A DNA stretch of 64,000 nt from Sediminibacterium sp. (lineage in GTDB: Bacteria; Bacteroidota; Bacteroidia; Chitinophagales; Chitinophagaceae): assembly GCA_017537025.1 (NCBI GenBank), contig JAFWCB010000004.1, forward strand, positions 310,001 through 374,000, read 5' to 3'. A model generated the notes under the pieces. The model did not search any database and had not been told where the DNA came from. It saw only the letters and a list, made by a program, of their open reading frames with translations. The stretch's first letter is position 1; every line of letters starts with the position of its first letter. Shown here piece by piece: positions 51,604 through 60,767 of the stretch. Position numbers and translations under genes: made by a program.

Positions 51604-54031
51604 TATATTGCCGGTTTATGCTATTGAAAATAATGCCATCCTTTCCAAAATGGGTGATGTAACAGTTGTATTTGAAGTGCAGTTGCCCGAACTGTTTACA
51701 ATGAGCAATGACGAATACGAAGCTTTTCATCATGCCTGGATAAAGGCAATAAAAGTATTGCCGGTAAATACAGTGTTGCATAAACAAGATTGGTTTACCG
51801 AAGCAAAGTATAAACCTTCATTTGTTCAGGAAGACAATAGTTTTCTTACCCGGAGCAGCGACCGTTTCTTTAATGAACGGCCTTACTTAGACCATCGCTG
51901 CTACATCATGCTAACTAAGAAGCCAGCTAACAGAAAAAACGCATCTTCTATTTTCAGCAGCTTACTAAGAAGAACAATTGTACCGGAAGAAACATTGCAG
52001 CCAAAGCACTTCCATGATTTTATGAACCATGTCGGGCAGTTTCAAAAAATATTAACCGACAGTGGTTTTATCAGCATGAGGCAAATTGAAAATAACTCAC
52101 TGGCTGATTCTATACTTCATTATCTCAACTTAGGTAATGATTCAGTTCTGCTGAGAGATATTGAATTTAAACCTGAATGGAAGATTGGTGAAAATCATTG
52201 CCAGCTTTATACAATGGCCGATGCTGAATTTGTTCCTGCTTTATGCGGCTCAAGAATAAACTATGATAGATATTCAACAGATAAAACAAAGTTCAGTGTA
52301 GGCTTTGCTTCACCCATCGGCCAGTTGCTTTCTTGCAATCACATCTATAACCAGTATGTATTTATTGAGGATGTACAGAAAACAATGCAGAAATTAGAAA
52401 GTAAAAGATTGCGGTTGCAATCACTTTCTGCTTATAGCCGGGAGAATGCCATCAGCAAACAGGCGACAGACGATTTTTTGAATGAAGCTATCAGTGAGCA
52501 GAGGTTACCAGTTAAGGCTCATTTTAATTTACTGGCATGGACAGATAACAAAGAAGAATTGAAAAACATCAGAAACTTGTGTTCTTCAGCACTTACGCAA
52601 ATGGATGCTACACCTAAATTAGAAACTGAAGGTTCAGCTCAAATCTATTGGGCAGGCATCCCCGGCAATGCTGCCGACTTTCCCATGAATGATACTTTCG
52701 ATACGTTTAGCCCACAGGCCTGTTGTTTCTTCAATTTGGAAACCAACTACCGTTCTTCTGTCAGCCCCATCGGCATTCGGCTTGGCGACCGGCTTAGCGG
52801 CAAGCCTATTCATGTGGATATTTCGGATGAACCGATGGATAAAGGCATCTGCACCAATAGGAACAAGTTCATCCTGGGCCCGTCTGGCAGTGGAAAATCC
52901 TTTTTTACAAACCACATGGTAAGGAGCTACTATGAAAAAGGCACACATATTGTGCTGGTAGATGTGGGCCATAGCTACAAGGGTTTGTGTGATATGGTGA
53001 ATGGGTATTATTTCACTTACTCTGAAACCAAGCCTATAAAGTTTAACCCATTTTATATTGGTGAAGGCGATATCCTTGATACGGAAAAGAAGGAAAGCAT
53101 CAAGACATTGTTATTGGCCCTTTGGAAAAAAGATAATGAAACCTTTAACCGCAGTGAATATGTAGCTCTTTCAAATGCGTTACAATTATATTTTGAGAAA
53201 GTTGAGAATGACACAAACATTTTTCCCTGCTTTGACAGTTTTTATGATTTTCTGAAAGAAGAATTTGTAATTGTGCTCAAAGGCGACAATGTAAAAGATA
53301 AAGATTTTGATGTGTCCAATTTTTTGTATGTACTGCGGCCATATTACAAAGGTGGTGAGTTTGATTACCTGCTGAATGCAAAAGAAAACCTGGATTTGCT
53401 GCAGCAACGGTTTATAGTATTTGAATTAGATAATATCAAAGACCATCCGATTTTGTTCCCGGTGGTAACCATTATCATTATGGAAGTATTTATTTCCAAA
53501 ATGAGAAAGCTGAAAGGCATCCGCAAGATGATACTGATTGAGGAAGCCTGGAAAGCAATTGCAAAAGAAGGAATGGCTGAGTATATAAAGTATCTTTTTA
53601 AAACAGTGCGAAAGTTCTTTGGTGAAGCTATTGTGGTAACACAGGAAGTAGAAGACATTATCAGTTCGCCTGTAGTAAAGCAGGCAATTATTAATAACAG
53701 CGATTGTAAAATACTGTTAGACCAAAGCAAGTATCAAAACAAATTTGACCAGATACAGGAATTGCTTGGGCTAACAGAAAAAGAAAAAGCATTGGTATTG
53801 TCTATAAATAAAGCCAATGACCCGACAAAAAAATACAAAGAGGTCTTTATTTCTTTGGGTGGGGTGTTAAGCAAAGTCTATCGTACAGAAGTATCGCCGG
53901 AAGAGTACCTGGCTTACACAACTGAGGAAAAGGAAAAAGTGAAAGTACAGGCTTATGCTGCAAAGTTTGGCGGGGATATTGAAAAGGGGATTAAGGCTTT
54001 AGCAGATGAGATTATTCACTTTAAAAACTGA
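51587..54031 (+). CDS. traG: TraG conjugation ATPase (VirB4 family)
   Basis: This 814-residue ATPase powers assembly of the transfer channel. It has Walker A GPSGSGKSFFTNHMVRSYYE (near residue 431), GTHIVLVDVGHSYKGLCD after it, and Walker B MILIEEAWKA (near 648). The C-terminal part has ILLDQSKYQNKFDQIQELLG, typical of the TraG/VirB4 family. The length is the usual one. It acts at the cytosolic face of the inner membrane. It is followed after 4 bp by the lipoprotein gene. Confidence 0.93.
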   Translation: MKNLNDILPVYAIENNAILSKMGDVTVVFEVQLPELFTMSNDEYEAFHHAWIKAIKVLPVNTVLHKQDWFTEAKYKPSFVQEDNSFLTRSSDRFFNERPYLDHRCYIMLTKKPANRKNASSIFSSLLRRTIVPEETLQPKHFHDFMNHVGQFQKILTDSGFISMRQIENNSLADSILHYLNLGNDSVLLRDIEFKPEWKIGENHCQLYTMADAEFVPALCGSRINYDRYSTDKTKFSVGFASPIGQLLSCNHIYNQYVFIEDVQKTMQKLESKRLRLQSLSAYSRENAISKQATDDFLNEAISEQRLPVKAHFNLLAWTDNKEELKNIRNLCSSALTQMDATPKLETEGSAQIYWAGIPGNAADFPMNDTFDTFSPQACCFFNLETNYRSSVSPIGIRLGDRLSGKPIHVDISDEPMDKGICTNRNKFILGPSGSGKSFFTNHMVRSYYEKGTHIVLVDVGHSYKGLCDMVNGYYFTYSETKPIKFNPFYIGEGDILDTEKKESIKTLLLALWKKDNETFNRSEYVALSNALQLYFEKVENDTNIFPCFDSFYDFLKEEFVIVLKGDNVKDKDFDVSNFLYVLRPYYKGGEFDYLLNAKENLDLLQQRFIVFELDNIKDHPILFPVVTIIIMEVFISKMRKLKGIRKMILIEEAWKAIAKEGMAEYIKYLFKTVRKFFGEAIVVTQEVEDIISSPVVKQAIINNSDCKILLDQSKYQNKFDQIQELLGLTEKEKALVLSINKANDPTKKYKEVFISLGGVLSKVYRTEVSPEEYLAYTTEEKEKVKVQAYAAKFGGDIEKGIKALADEIIHFKN

Positions 54032-54035
54032 TAGT

Positions 54036-54416
54036 ATGAAAACAGTATTGCTCATTTTCCTCACTACATTTTTTATTGCCGGATGTAATACAAAAGGCAA
54101 AGATGAAATTATGGAATTTATACCCGGCACCTATGTAAGAGCCGGGCAAAATGAATTCGGAAAAGAGTTTGACACTCTTGTAATTTCTCTTCAAAATCAA
54201 TCGGCAAAAGAATATAAAATCCAGAACCGTTGGCATTATATCCGCCAGGTAGAAGGCGAAGCCAATGTTCCTGAATATAAAGTGAAAGAAACATCAGGAA
54301 TTTACAATGCTGAAACAAAATTGCTGGAAGAGGCAGAAACTTTAGACCATTATTCATTTGATATAAAGGAGAAAGCACTATTTGATGGAACCAATAAGTT
54401 TAAAAAAATAAAATAG
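54036..54416 (+). CDS. small lipoprotein of the tra operon
   Basis: This 126-residue protein has a lipoprotein signal (MKTVLLIFLTTFFIAGCN, Cys about residue 17) and a soluble strand-rich part: FIPGTYVRAGQNEFGKEFDT, IQNRWHYIRQVEGEANVPEY, and a Lys-rich end. Small lipoproteins at this position occur in related conjugation clusters. The start at 54036 is chosen because it gives the signal peptide. No domain is known. It may help anchor the transfer channel, or act in surface exclusion, which is only inference. Confidence 0.7.
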   Translation: MKTVLLIFLTTFFIAGCNTKGKDEIMEFIPGTYVRAGQNEFGKEFDTLVISLQNQSAKEYKIQNRWHYIRQVEGEANVPEYKVKETSGIYNAETKLLEEAETLDHYSFDIKEKALFDGTNKFKKIK

Positions 54417-54422
54417 AGAATT

Positions 54423-55103
54423 ATGAAAAAAATATTGGCAGTCGTGGGGTTGAGCATGTGCTGTATGTTTTTGCCAATACAGGAAACTAAAGCACAAATT
54501 CCTATTGTGGACATTATTAAGGCAGCAGTTAAAAAAGTAATTAAAGCTCTCGACCTTCAGATGCAGCGGCTGCAGAATAAAACTATCTGGCTGCAAAACG
54601 CCCAAAAAACACTGGAGAATAAGATGAGCCAGTTAAAACTGAATGAGATTAAAGATTGGGTAGAGAAGCAGCGGAAATTGTATGACGACTATTTTAAGGA
54701 ACTGTGGAAAGTAAAAGCTGCACTGGCTTATTACAAACGGGTAAAGGATATTATTGAAAGGCAGGTGCAGATGGTGAACGAATATAAAGGCGCCTGGGCA
54801 ATTTTTAAGCAAGATAAAAACTTTACTGCCGAAGAGTTGGATTATATGTACAACATCTATTCCGGCATGATGGATGAAAGCCTGAAAAGCATTGACCAGT
54901 TGTTTTTAGTGGTAAATGCCTTTACCACACAAATGAGTGATGCAAAGCGGCTGGAAATTATCAATACAGTTTCGGATAACCTGGAGCAGCAGTACGTTGA
55001 TTTAAAAGATTTCAATAATCAGAATAAGATGCTGAGTATTCAACGGGCAAATGAGTTGGGAGAGATTGAATATGTAAAAAGACTGTACGGTTTAAGCCGT
55101 TAG
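54423..55103 (+). CDS. TraI-like conjugation protein, copy 1
   Basis: This 226-residue secreted protein has a signal peptide (MKKILAVVGLSMCCMFLPIQ) and a long helical body with QRLQNKTIWLQNAQKTLENK and DFNNQNKMLSIQRANELGEI near the end. It matches the TraI protein of Bacteroidetes conjugative transposons, a periplasmic helical subunit. This is unrelated to the TraI relaxase of F plasmids. It shares the plan of the two proteins after it, so three TraI-like proteins are encoded in a row. Confidence 0.8.
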   Translation: MKKILAVVGLSMCCMFLPIQETKAQIPIVDIIKAAVKKVIKALDLQMQRLQNKTIWLQNAQKTLENKMSQLKLNEIKDWVEKQRKLYDDYFKELWKVKAALAYYKRVKDIIERQVQMVNEYKGAWAIFKQDKNFTAEELDYMYNIYSGMMDESLKSIDQLFLVVNAFTTQMSDAKRLEIINTVSDNLEQQYVDLKDFNNQNKMLSIQRANELGEIEYVKRLYGLSR

Positions 55104-55137
55104 CCCAAAAATATTGTGAAGAGTGAAAATGTGAAGT

Positions 55138-55782
55138 ATGAAGAAAATAATGATATTGGTAACAGTAGGCTTGTTTGCCTTTCATTCATCAAATGCACAA
55201 ACCACAGATGAATGGCTTAATCAAAAGTCAACCCAAAAGAAATATCTGCTCCAACAAATTGCCGCATTGCAGGTTTATATTGGCTATGCAAAAAAAGGTT
55301 ACACCGTTGTAACCAGTGGAATAAATACTATCCGCAACATTAAAAACGGGGACCTCAACCTGCACCGGGATTTCTTTAACCGGCTCAAAAATGTAAATCC
55401 TGCTATCCGCAGGTATGCTAAAGTGGCGGATATAATTGCTTACCAGGTAAAAATCATCAAGCAAACAAAAATGACCCTGCAGCAAATAAAGGAAACAAAA
55501 CAGTTTACAGAAACTGAAGTTGATTATTGTAAACAGGTATTTGATAACCTCCTGGATGAATGTATAAAAACTGTGGATGAATTAATATTGGTTACAACAT
55601 CGGGCAATTTGGAAATGAAAGATGATGAAAGGCTGAAACGGATTGATAGTTTATATGCCGATGTACAGGATAAATATTCCTTTGCCTGCTCCTTTAGTGA
55701 CGATATGGGCATACTGGCCGTACAGCGATTGGGAGAGCAGATGGAAATAAACCGTTCTAAACTTATAAATGGAATAAAATGA
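55138..55782 (+). CDS. TraI-like conjugation protein, copy 2
   Basis: This 214-residue protein has a signal peptide (MKKIMILVTVGLFAFHSSNA) and a helical body. The pattern YAKKGYTVVTSGINTIRNIK, NGDLNLHRDFFNRLKNVNPA and ERLKRIDSLYADVQDKYSFA is shared with the next protein (ILKNMKNGYQIIFKGYTAVK, QGNFNLHKTFLDGLMQVSPA). So copies 2 and 3 are close paralogues, and copy 1 is more distant. The stop overlaps the next start by 4 bp (ATGA). Confidence 0.75.
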   Translation: MKKIMILVTVGLFAFHSSNAQTTDEWLNQKSTQKKYLLQQIAALQVYIGYAKKGYTVVTSGINTIRNIKNGDLNLHRDFFNRLKNVNPAIRRYAKVADIIAYQVKIIKQTKMTLQQIKETKQFTETEVDYCKQVFDNLLDECIKTVDELILVTTSGNLEMKDDERLKRIDSLYADVQDKYSFACSFSDDMGILAVQRLGEQMEINRSKLINGIK

Positions 55783-56405
55783 AAAAACTGATTGTGATTA
55801 TGATTATGTGCAGCATGAGTGTTCAACTAAATGCACAAAGCGATGAAGTGCAGCAACTGTTGCTTAACATTGAAAAGCTGGCGCAGTTTAAAAAGATTTT
55901 AAAGAACATGAAAAATGGTTACCAAATCATTTTTAAAGGATATACTGCTGTTAAAGATATATCGCAAGGAAATTTTAACCTGCATAAAACCTTTTTAGAT
56001 GGCTTGATGCAGGTAAGCCCTGCGGTTAAAAAATATAAACGTATTGCGGATATTATCAGCTATCAGCTTCGGATATCTAAAGAATACAAACTTGCCTTTA
56101 ATAGGTTTAAAGAAGAAAAGCAGTTTACCGTTGATGAAATTGATTATCTCGGCAAAGTGTATGGTAACCTGTTTAATGAGAGTTTAAAAAGTCTTGATGA
56201 ACTATCTATGGTCATTACATCAGGAAAGCTGCGAATGAGTGATGATGAACGGTTGCAGGCCATTGATAAGATATACCTGGCTGTAGAAGACCAGTATTCC
56301 TTTCTGAAAGACTTTACCAACAATACAAATATGCTTTCCCTTCAGCGAAAATCGGAACAGGCGCAGATTGAGATGTCACGAAAACTGTTCGGATTGAATA
56401 GATAA
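55779..56405 (+). CDS. TraI-like conjugation protein, copy 3
   Basis: This 208-residue protein has a short signal peptide (MKKLIVIMIMCSMSVQLNA) and the same helical plan as copy 2, with QGNFNLHKTFLDGLMQVSPA near residue 65 and DERLQAIDKIYLAVEDQYSF near 150. It starts within the stop of copy 2. The two copies may form a mixed complex in the periplasm, or one may replace another under different conditions. This is inference. Confidence 0.75.
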   Translation: MKKLIVIMIMCSMSVQLNAQSDEVQQLLLNIEKLAQFKKILKNMKNGYQIIFKGYTAVKDISQGNFNLHKTFLDGLMQVSPAVKKYKRIADIISYQLRISKEYKLAFNRFKEEKQFTVDEIDYLGKVYGNLFNESLKSLDELSMVITSGKLRMSDDERLQAIDKIYLAVEDQYSFLKDFTNNTNMLSLQRKSEQAQIEMSRKLFGLNR

Positions 56406-56434
56406 AATGGTTATTTACTTTTAAAGTTGTGAGT

Positions 56435-57628
56435 ATGAAAATGTGTGTAAGAGTTGTTTGCATAGCAATCGTAGTGTTGCTGATTCCCCATTTAGCAGAG
56501 GCCCAGGGAATGGCAAACCGCATTCGCAGCCTGCATGAAGTGCTGGAGAAGTTGTATGATGATATGATGCCACTTTGCAGCCGTTTAATTGGCGTTGGCA
56601 GAGGTATTGCCGGCTTTGCCGCTACCTGGTATATTGCATCGAGGGTGTGGGGGCATATTGCAAGAGCGGAACCTGTGGACTTTTATCCTTTGTTCCGGCC
56701 ATTTGTGCTGGGCTTCGCAGTATTAATCTTTCCATCAGTTATTGCTATGATTAACGGGGTAATGAAGCCCACAGTTACCGCCACTGCAGCAATGGTAACC
56801 GACTCAGATAAAGCCGTTGCAAAGCTGCTGGAGATGAAAGAAGAAGCCATAAAGAAAACAGCTTACTGGCAAATGTATGTTGGACCAAATGGCTCCGGTG
56901 ACAGAGACAAATGGTATAAGTATCACTACGCTGATAAAAAAGAAGGCTGGCTGAAAAGCATTGGCAACGATATTAAGTTTGCTTTCTCCAAATTCTCTTA
57001 TAATTTTCGTAATTCCATTAAACAATGGATGAGTGAAGTACTTAAAGTACTTTTTGAAGCTGCTGCACTTTGTATAAATACCATCCGGACGTTTTATTTA
57101 ATTGTATTGGCAATACTTGGGCCTTTGGTCTTTGGCATTGCTGTGTTTGATGGTTTTCAGCATACACTTACTGTTTGGATAGCCCGTTATCTAAATATTT
57201 TTTTATGGTTACCAGTTGCAAATATCTTTGGCGGCATTATGGGTAAAATTCAAGAGAATATGCTGAAGGAAGATTTGCAGCAGATAGCAACAAACGGAGA
57301 TACCTTTTTCAGCACAACAGATACAGCTTATTTAATTTTCATGATTATCGGCATCATCGGTTACTTTACCGTTCCATCGGTTGCCAATTATATCATTCAT
57401 GCCGGTGGCGGCAATACACTGTTGTATAAGGTAACCAATATGATGAGCACTTCTGCCCGTACTGTAGCTGCAGGCGGCGCTTCTATGACAAGGGATGCAC
57501 TGGGTGGTGGGTATAATAAAATTGCCAATAGTATGGCCGATGCAGGCGCATCACAAGGATATTTTAAAGAAGGTAATAACGGTAGCGGAAGTAATTATAT
57601 GAAAGATAAACTGAGTGGCAAAACATAA
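56435..57628 (+). CDS. traJ: TraJ conjugation membrane protein
   Basis: This 397-residue inner-membrane protein has a signal-like start (MKMCVRVVCIAIVVLLIPHL) and about six TMs, with LFRPFVLGFAVLIFPSVIAM, AILGPLVFGIAVFDGFQHTL and IIGIIGYFTVPSVANYIIHA among them. This is the TraJ pattern of Bacteroidetes elements, a VirB6-like channel part. ATG 56435 is preferred over a GTG two codons upstream. The protein looks complete, with a Gly/Ser-rich tail. Its stop codon directly abuts the stop of the AbiEii gene on the other strand. Confidence 0.9.
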   Translation: MKMCVRVVCIAIVVLLIPHLAEAQGMANRIRSLHEVLEKLYDDMMPLCSRLIGVGRGIAGFAATWYIASRVWGHIARAEPVDFYPLFRPFVLGFAVLIFPSVIAMINGVMKPTVTATAAMVTDSDKAVAKLLEMKEEAIKKTAYWQMYVGPNGSGDRDKWYKYHYADKKEGWLKSIGNDIKFAFSKFSYNFRNSIKQWMSEVLKVLFEAAALCINTIRTFYLIVLAILGPLVFGIAVFDGFQHTLTVWIARYLNIFLWLPVANIFGGIMGKIQENMLKEDLQQIATNGDTFFSTTDTAYLIFMIIGIIGYFTVPSVANYIIHAGGGNTLLYKVTNMMSTSARTVAAGGASMTRDALGGGYNKIANSMADAGASQGYFKEGNNGSGSNYMKDKLSGKT

Positions 57629-58585
57629 CTATAACTTTCCAATATTTGTTTGAATGATATTCATTATTTCATCAAAAGGTATCTGGCCTTTGTAGTAAAG
57701 CTTATTTGTTTTTTCATATCGCTTCTTAAATGCATCCCTTAGTACAGCATCAGATAAAAGAAAAGCCTGATTTTCTGCAACCGGTATAGCAAAATCTTTT
57801 GCAGGAAACCGTTTCTTTTTATGGGCCTTGTATTCTTCCGTGTCAATAAATTGTTGCACCTGTTCATTTTTTAACAGGCAGGCCACATCATAGTACTGCC
57901 GCATATAATTGGGCCGTTCTGTGTTGTCTTCCTGTTCCTGACGAAATTTTGTTGCAATAGTTTGCAACTTCTCTACAAAAGTATAACCGGGGTGGTAGCA
58001 GGTAATGTCCACCGCCCGGTTATCATTGATTTTTATACCACCATTACCGGCAGCTTCATCATAAGCCCAGGAACTTATTGTGAGGTTGCTGTTAGGGGTT
58101 ACTGTATCAAAACCTGCTTCCAGTAATATTCCTTCTTTTACACCTTCTATACTTTCTGTTTTGCTTTCATACAAAAGCCTGATGCCACCGCTACGATAAT
58201 ATGCTTCATCATCAAACGCTGTATCTCTCCTTATAGAAACAACACCATCAATTTTTATATTCTCCGCAAGCCAGTCATAATATTTCTTTCTCGATGTAAT
58301 ATGGCCGGGTTTTGTTTTAGCCGGATTTTCTTCAACACCTAATGCTGCCGGTGGCTTTATATGAATGTCTATATCCTCAGAAAACCGGTCTATTATTTTA
58401 TACCCTTTTGATAAAGAGGTTCCTCCTTTTAGTTCAAAATCCAATCCCTGTTTCTTTAATCCATACAATACATGCATTATCCAGTAGTCCTTTTCAATAA
58501 GCCCGGGCAGGATGTTATTTTTATCTGCCAGTATATTCAGCAGGTCGGGAAAGTCTTTGTGATTATGCAGGTAACTATCAGGCAT
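57629..58585 (-). CDS. abiEii: AbiEii-type nucleotidyltransferase toxin
   Basis: This 318-residue protein is a nucleotidyltransferase of the AbiEii/AbiGii toxin group. The key motif is GGTSLSKGYKIIDRFSEDID (near residue 52), giving the GS(x)10DxD pattern for metal and nucleotide. Later segments (FVEKLQTIATKFRQEQEDNT, YYDVACLL) match the family. These toxins stop growth of infected cells by adding nucleotides to tRNA or a similar target. The start at 58585 is preferred, 1 bp after the antitoxin stop (TAATATG), rather than a frame start 33 bp upstream. Confidence 0.9.
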   Translation of the reverse strand: MPDSYLHNHKDFPDLLNILADKNNILPGLIEKDYWIMHVLYGLKKQGLDFELKGGTSLSKGYKIIDRFSEDIDIHIKPPAALGVEENPAKTKPGHITSRKKYYDWLAENIKIDGVVSIRRDTAFDDEAYYRSGGIRLLYESKTESIEGVKEGILLEAGFDTVTPNSNLTISSWAYDEAAGNGGIKINDNRAVDITCYHPGYTFVEKLQTIATKFRQEQEDNTERPNYMRQYYDVACLLKNEQVQQFIDTEEYKAHKKKRFPAKDFAIPVAENQAFLLSDAVLRDAFKKRYEKTNKLYYKGQIPFDEIMNIIQTNIGKL

Positions 58586-58586
58586 A

Positions 58587-59171
58587 TTAAAGTGTATGAG
58601 GCTGTAATAAGGGAGCAAACAGTTTCTTTGCCTTTACACTGCCATATTCCACTACTGAATGTTTCAGTTTTTTCTTATCCATCACTTCCACTTTGTCAGC
58701 TACTTTCTTTAATAGAACATTTCTGTCTTCAGCCAGTGATTCAAGGTTATTTACTAAATCAACCAATAAAAATTCGGGTGTTACTTTTTTAGGAAAGTGG
58801 GGCTTTATCTTAAACTGAAATGTTTTATTGCCCAGCTTAAACTCCCCATGGCGTTTATGATTATACACCGTTCTTAAATTATACAATTGGGTAGTGCCTA
58901 CACCCAGGCTGTTATACACATTTGGTGTGGTAAGCAAAAAGCGATGGTCTTTTAAAAAACTTTCAACCAGCATATTTTCATCAGGCGGTGTTTTACCAAA
59001 AGCACTTTCTTTTGGGTAATAGTACAGCCCCTGAGACAGTTTTTGCAAAGTCCCTTCCTGCACCAATTCATCCAGGTGCCGGTCAACCGACTTAGACCAA
59101 TTGGCCAGTTCTGTACGGCGGTAAACCCCACCTGGCTTTAATTGCCTTTTTAATTGCTGTAACCTGCTCAT
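58587..59171 (-). CDS. abiEi: AbiEi-type antitoxin
   Basis: This 194-residue protein has an N-terminal winged HTH (PGGVYRRTELANWSKSVDRH, then LDELVQEGTLQKLSQGLYYY) and a C-terminal part with TPNVYNSLGVGTTQLYNLRT, as in AbiEi/DUF6088 antitoxins. It neutralises the toxin and represses its own promoter. It is encoded directly before the toxin gene, 1 bp apart. A strong Bacteroidetes-type promoter lies just upstream (59190-59219). Confidence 0.87.
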   Translation of the reverse strand: MSRLQQLKRQLKPGGVYRRTELANWSKSVDRHLDELVQEGTLQKLSQGLYYYPKESAFGKTPPDENMLVESFLKDHRFLLTTPNVYNSLGVGTTQLYNLRTVYNHKRHGEFKLGNKTFQFKIKPHFPKKVTPEFLLVDLVNNLESLAEDRNVLLKKVADKVEVMDKKKLKHSVVEYGSVKAKKLFAPLLQPHTL

Positions 59172-59189
59172 ATATTGTTATTTACTGAA

Positions 59190-59219
59190 CAAAAGTACAA
59201 TAAGTTTTTGAAAAACAAA
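59190..59219 (-). promoter_or_regulatory. Bacteroidetes-type promoter of the abiE pair
   Basis: On the minus strand TTTG (59219-59216) is followed after 18 bp by TACTTTTG (59197-59190), which fits the -33 TTTG and -7 TAnnTTTG consensus. The antitoxin ATG is at 59171, so the leader would be only about 10-15 nt long. This is the best promoter match in the window. Confidence 0.7.
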
Positions 59220-59309
59220 TGAATATTGATGTAAATTTCATGCAAATTTGTATTTTATATATTGATTATCAAATTAATAGCATATTAGTTATTTAATTAC
59301 TGGATAATT

Positions 59310-60767
59310 TCAGAAAGACAATGTTTTTAAGTCAAGCTTGTACTCTGAAAATATTTTCTGCCAAAATGATTTTACATTGTCAAAGAATTGGGTTCCTTCT
59401 TCAACTGCATAACTGTCTGTTTCGTTACCGCTATAAGAAAGCCAATTAAAACTTCCTTTTACATAATATTCATGGTCTTTAATTAAAATCTTTCTGTGAG
59501 AACCATGTCTATTTGGGAATGACTTTTGGAAGTGTGTTGGCAAATGCCAAAGAAAAAAGCGGTCTTTGTACTTTGCTCTTATGTTTTCAAGTGCCTCAAA
59601 AGTTTCTCTGTGTGGTAAATTTATCGGTCTTGAATCAATGCCGTAAGTAATAAACAGCTTTGTGTTTTTCTTTTCAAGAAAGAATTTTATTGCATCAAAA
59701 TACTCCATTGTCGCTTTGCGAATCCAAGGACTTTCTATGTAAACTGCTAACTCGGCAGTGAGAAGAGCTTCTCTGATAAGTTCCTTATGCTCAAAAGTTG
59801 AAATGTCTTTGTATTCTCCTGCTAATTTCTTTTCCTGTTCAATCTCTTTACTTGAATCAATAAATTGGGCTTTAAATTCTTCAGTCAACTCCAATTCTTT
59901 AGAAAAGTCAAATAGAAATTTGTCTTTAGAAAATAGAGTAATAAGCGTTGCTGTTTCCGTTTTAAGAAACTTATTGTCGTTGCTATATGCTTTGATTTGA
60001 ATTTTCTTTCCTGATAGGTCTTTAGGATAGTAGATTAAAATAAAAACGTTTTTAAACCTCGTAGCTGGTGGAAAAACAAAACTCCTTTTGAAATTTGCAA
60101 GGTCAACTATTTCTTTTTCACCGTAAGTTGATTTAGTAAAACATTTGTTTATCTCCATCCAGTTTTCCTGAACAAATTGAAAATCTACTTTAAGTGTAGA
60201 AGTAAGCCTGTTTTCTGATTTGGATAAATAGTCAATTGGTTGGTCGGAAATTGTTTGAGAAAACCCGTCAACAAAAAAGGTAAATTCTTCCTGGCTTGTT
60301 ACAGGAATAAATTTTTGTTCTGCAACAAAAGCGTCTCCCTTTGCTGTTACTCTATACTTGTCTTCCTCCGAAATTGCAATCAAACCATTTTCAAGTAGTG
60401 TAAAAAGTTCATCCAATATGAAATCATTTATACTTACTCCGAGAAATTCTGCAAGCAAAATTTTGGTATCTAATCCGGCGTTAACGGATTCAAGCAAAAA
60501 AATGTGTAATTCTTGTAAAACATCATTAGGTTTTCCAGAAGCAATAATGTCAATCTTTGCTTCAATTATGGGATACCCAACTTCCAAAATATCGTTAAGA
60601 GAATAATCGTGCCCTAAATCTTCCTTGTATCTTTCAAAGAGTTCTTCTTGTTTCGAAATATTCTTTGTTTTCTTTACTGCAATATGCGGATTGGAAGAAT
60701 GCTTATGAAACTTCTTCTTGTCGGGATGAGGCTGATGCCTAAATTTATCGTTGCCTCTTTTAGCCAT
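59310..60767 (-). CDS. mkoB: PLD-family nuclease, MkoB of a Mokosh type I-like system
   Basis: This 485-residue protein has a basic start (KRGNDKFRHQPHPDKKKFHK), a helical part with a winged-helix look (about residues 30-130), and a C-terminal phospholipase D-like nuclease domain. The HKD motif is SHRKILIKDHEYYVKGSFNW (about 417-436), with H-x-K-x4-D and GSxN. Only one HKD motif is seen, so it should work as a dimer. Its ATG (60767) lies inside the last codons of the kinase-helicase gene with an 8-bp overlap, so the two are translated together. The pair matches Mokosh type I as described for anti-phage defence. Confidence 0.8.
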   Translation of the reverse strand: MAKRGNDKFRHQPHPDKKKFHKHSSNPHIAVKKTKNISKQEELFERYKEDLGHDYSLNDILEVGYPIIEAKIDIIASGKPNDVLQELHIFLLESVNAGLDTKILLAEFLGVSINDFILDELFTLLENGLIAISEEDKYRVTAKGDAFVAEQKFIPVTSQEEFTFFVDGFSQTISDQPIDYLSKSENRLTSTLKVDFQFVQENWMEINKCFTKSTYGEKEIVDLANFKRSFVFPPATRFKNVFILIYYPKDLSGKKIQIKAYSNDNKFLKTETATLITLFSKDKFLFDFSKELELTEEFKAQFIDSSKEIEQEKKLAGEYKDISTFEHKELIREALLTAELAVYIESPWIRKATMEYFDAIKFFLEKKNTKLFITYGIDSRPINLPHRETFEALENIRAKYKDRFFLWHLPTHFQKSFPNRHGSHRKILIKDHEYYVKGSFNWLSYSGNETDSYAVEEGTQFFDNVKSFWQKIFSEYKLDLKTLSF

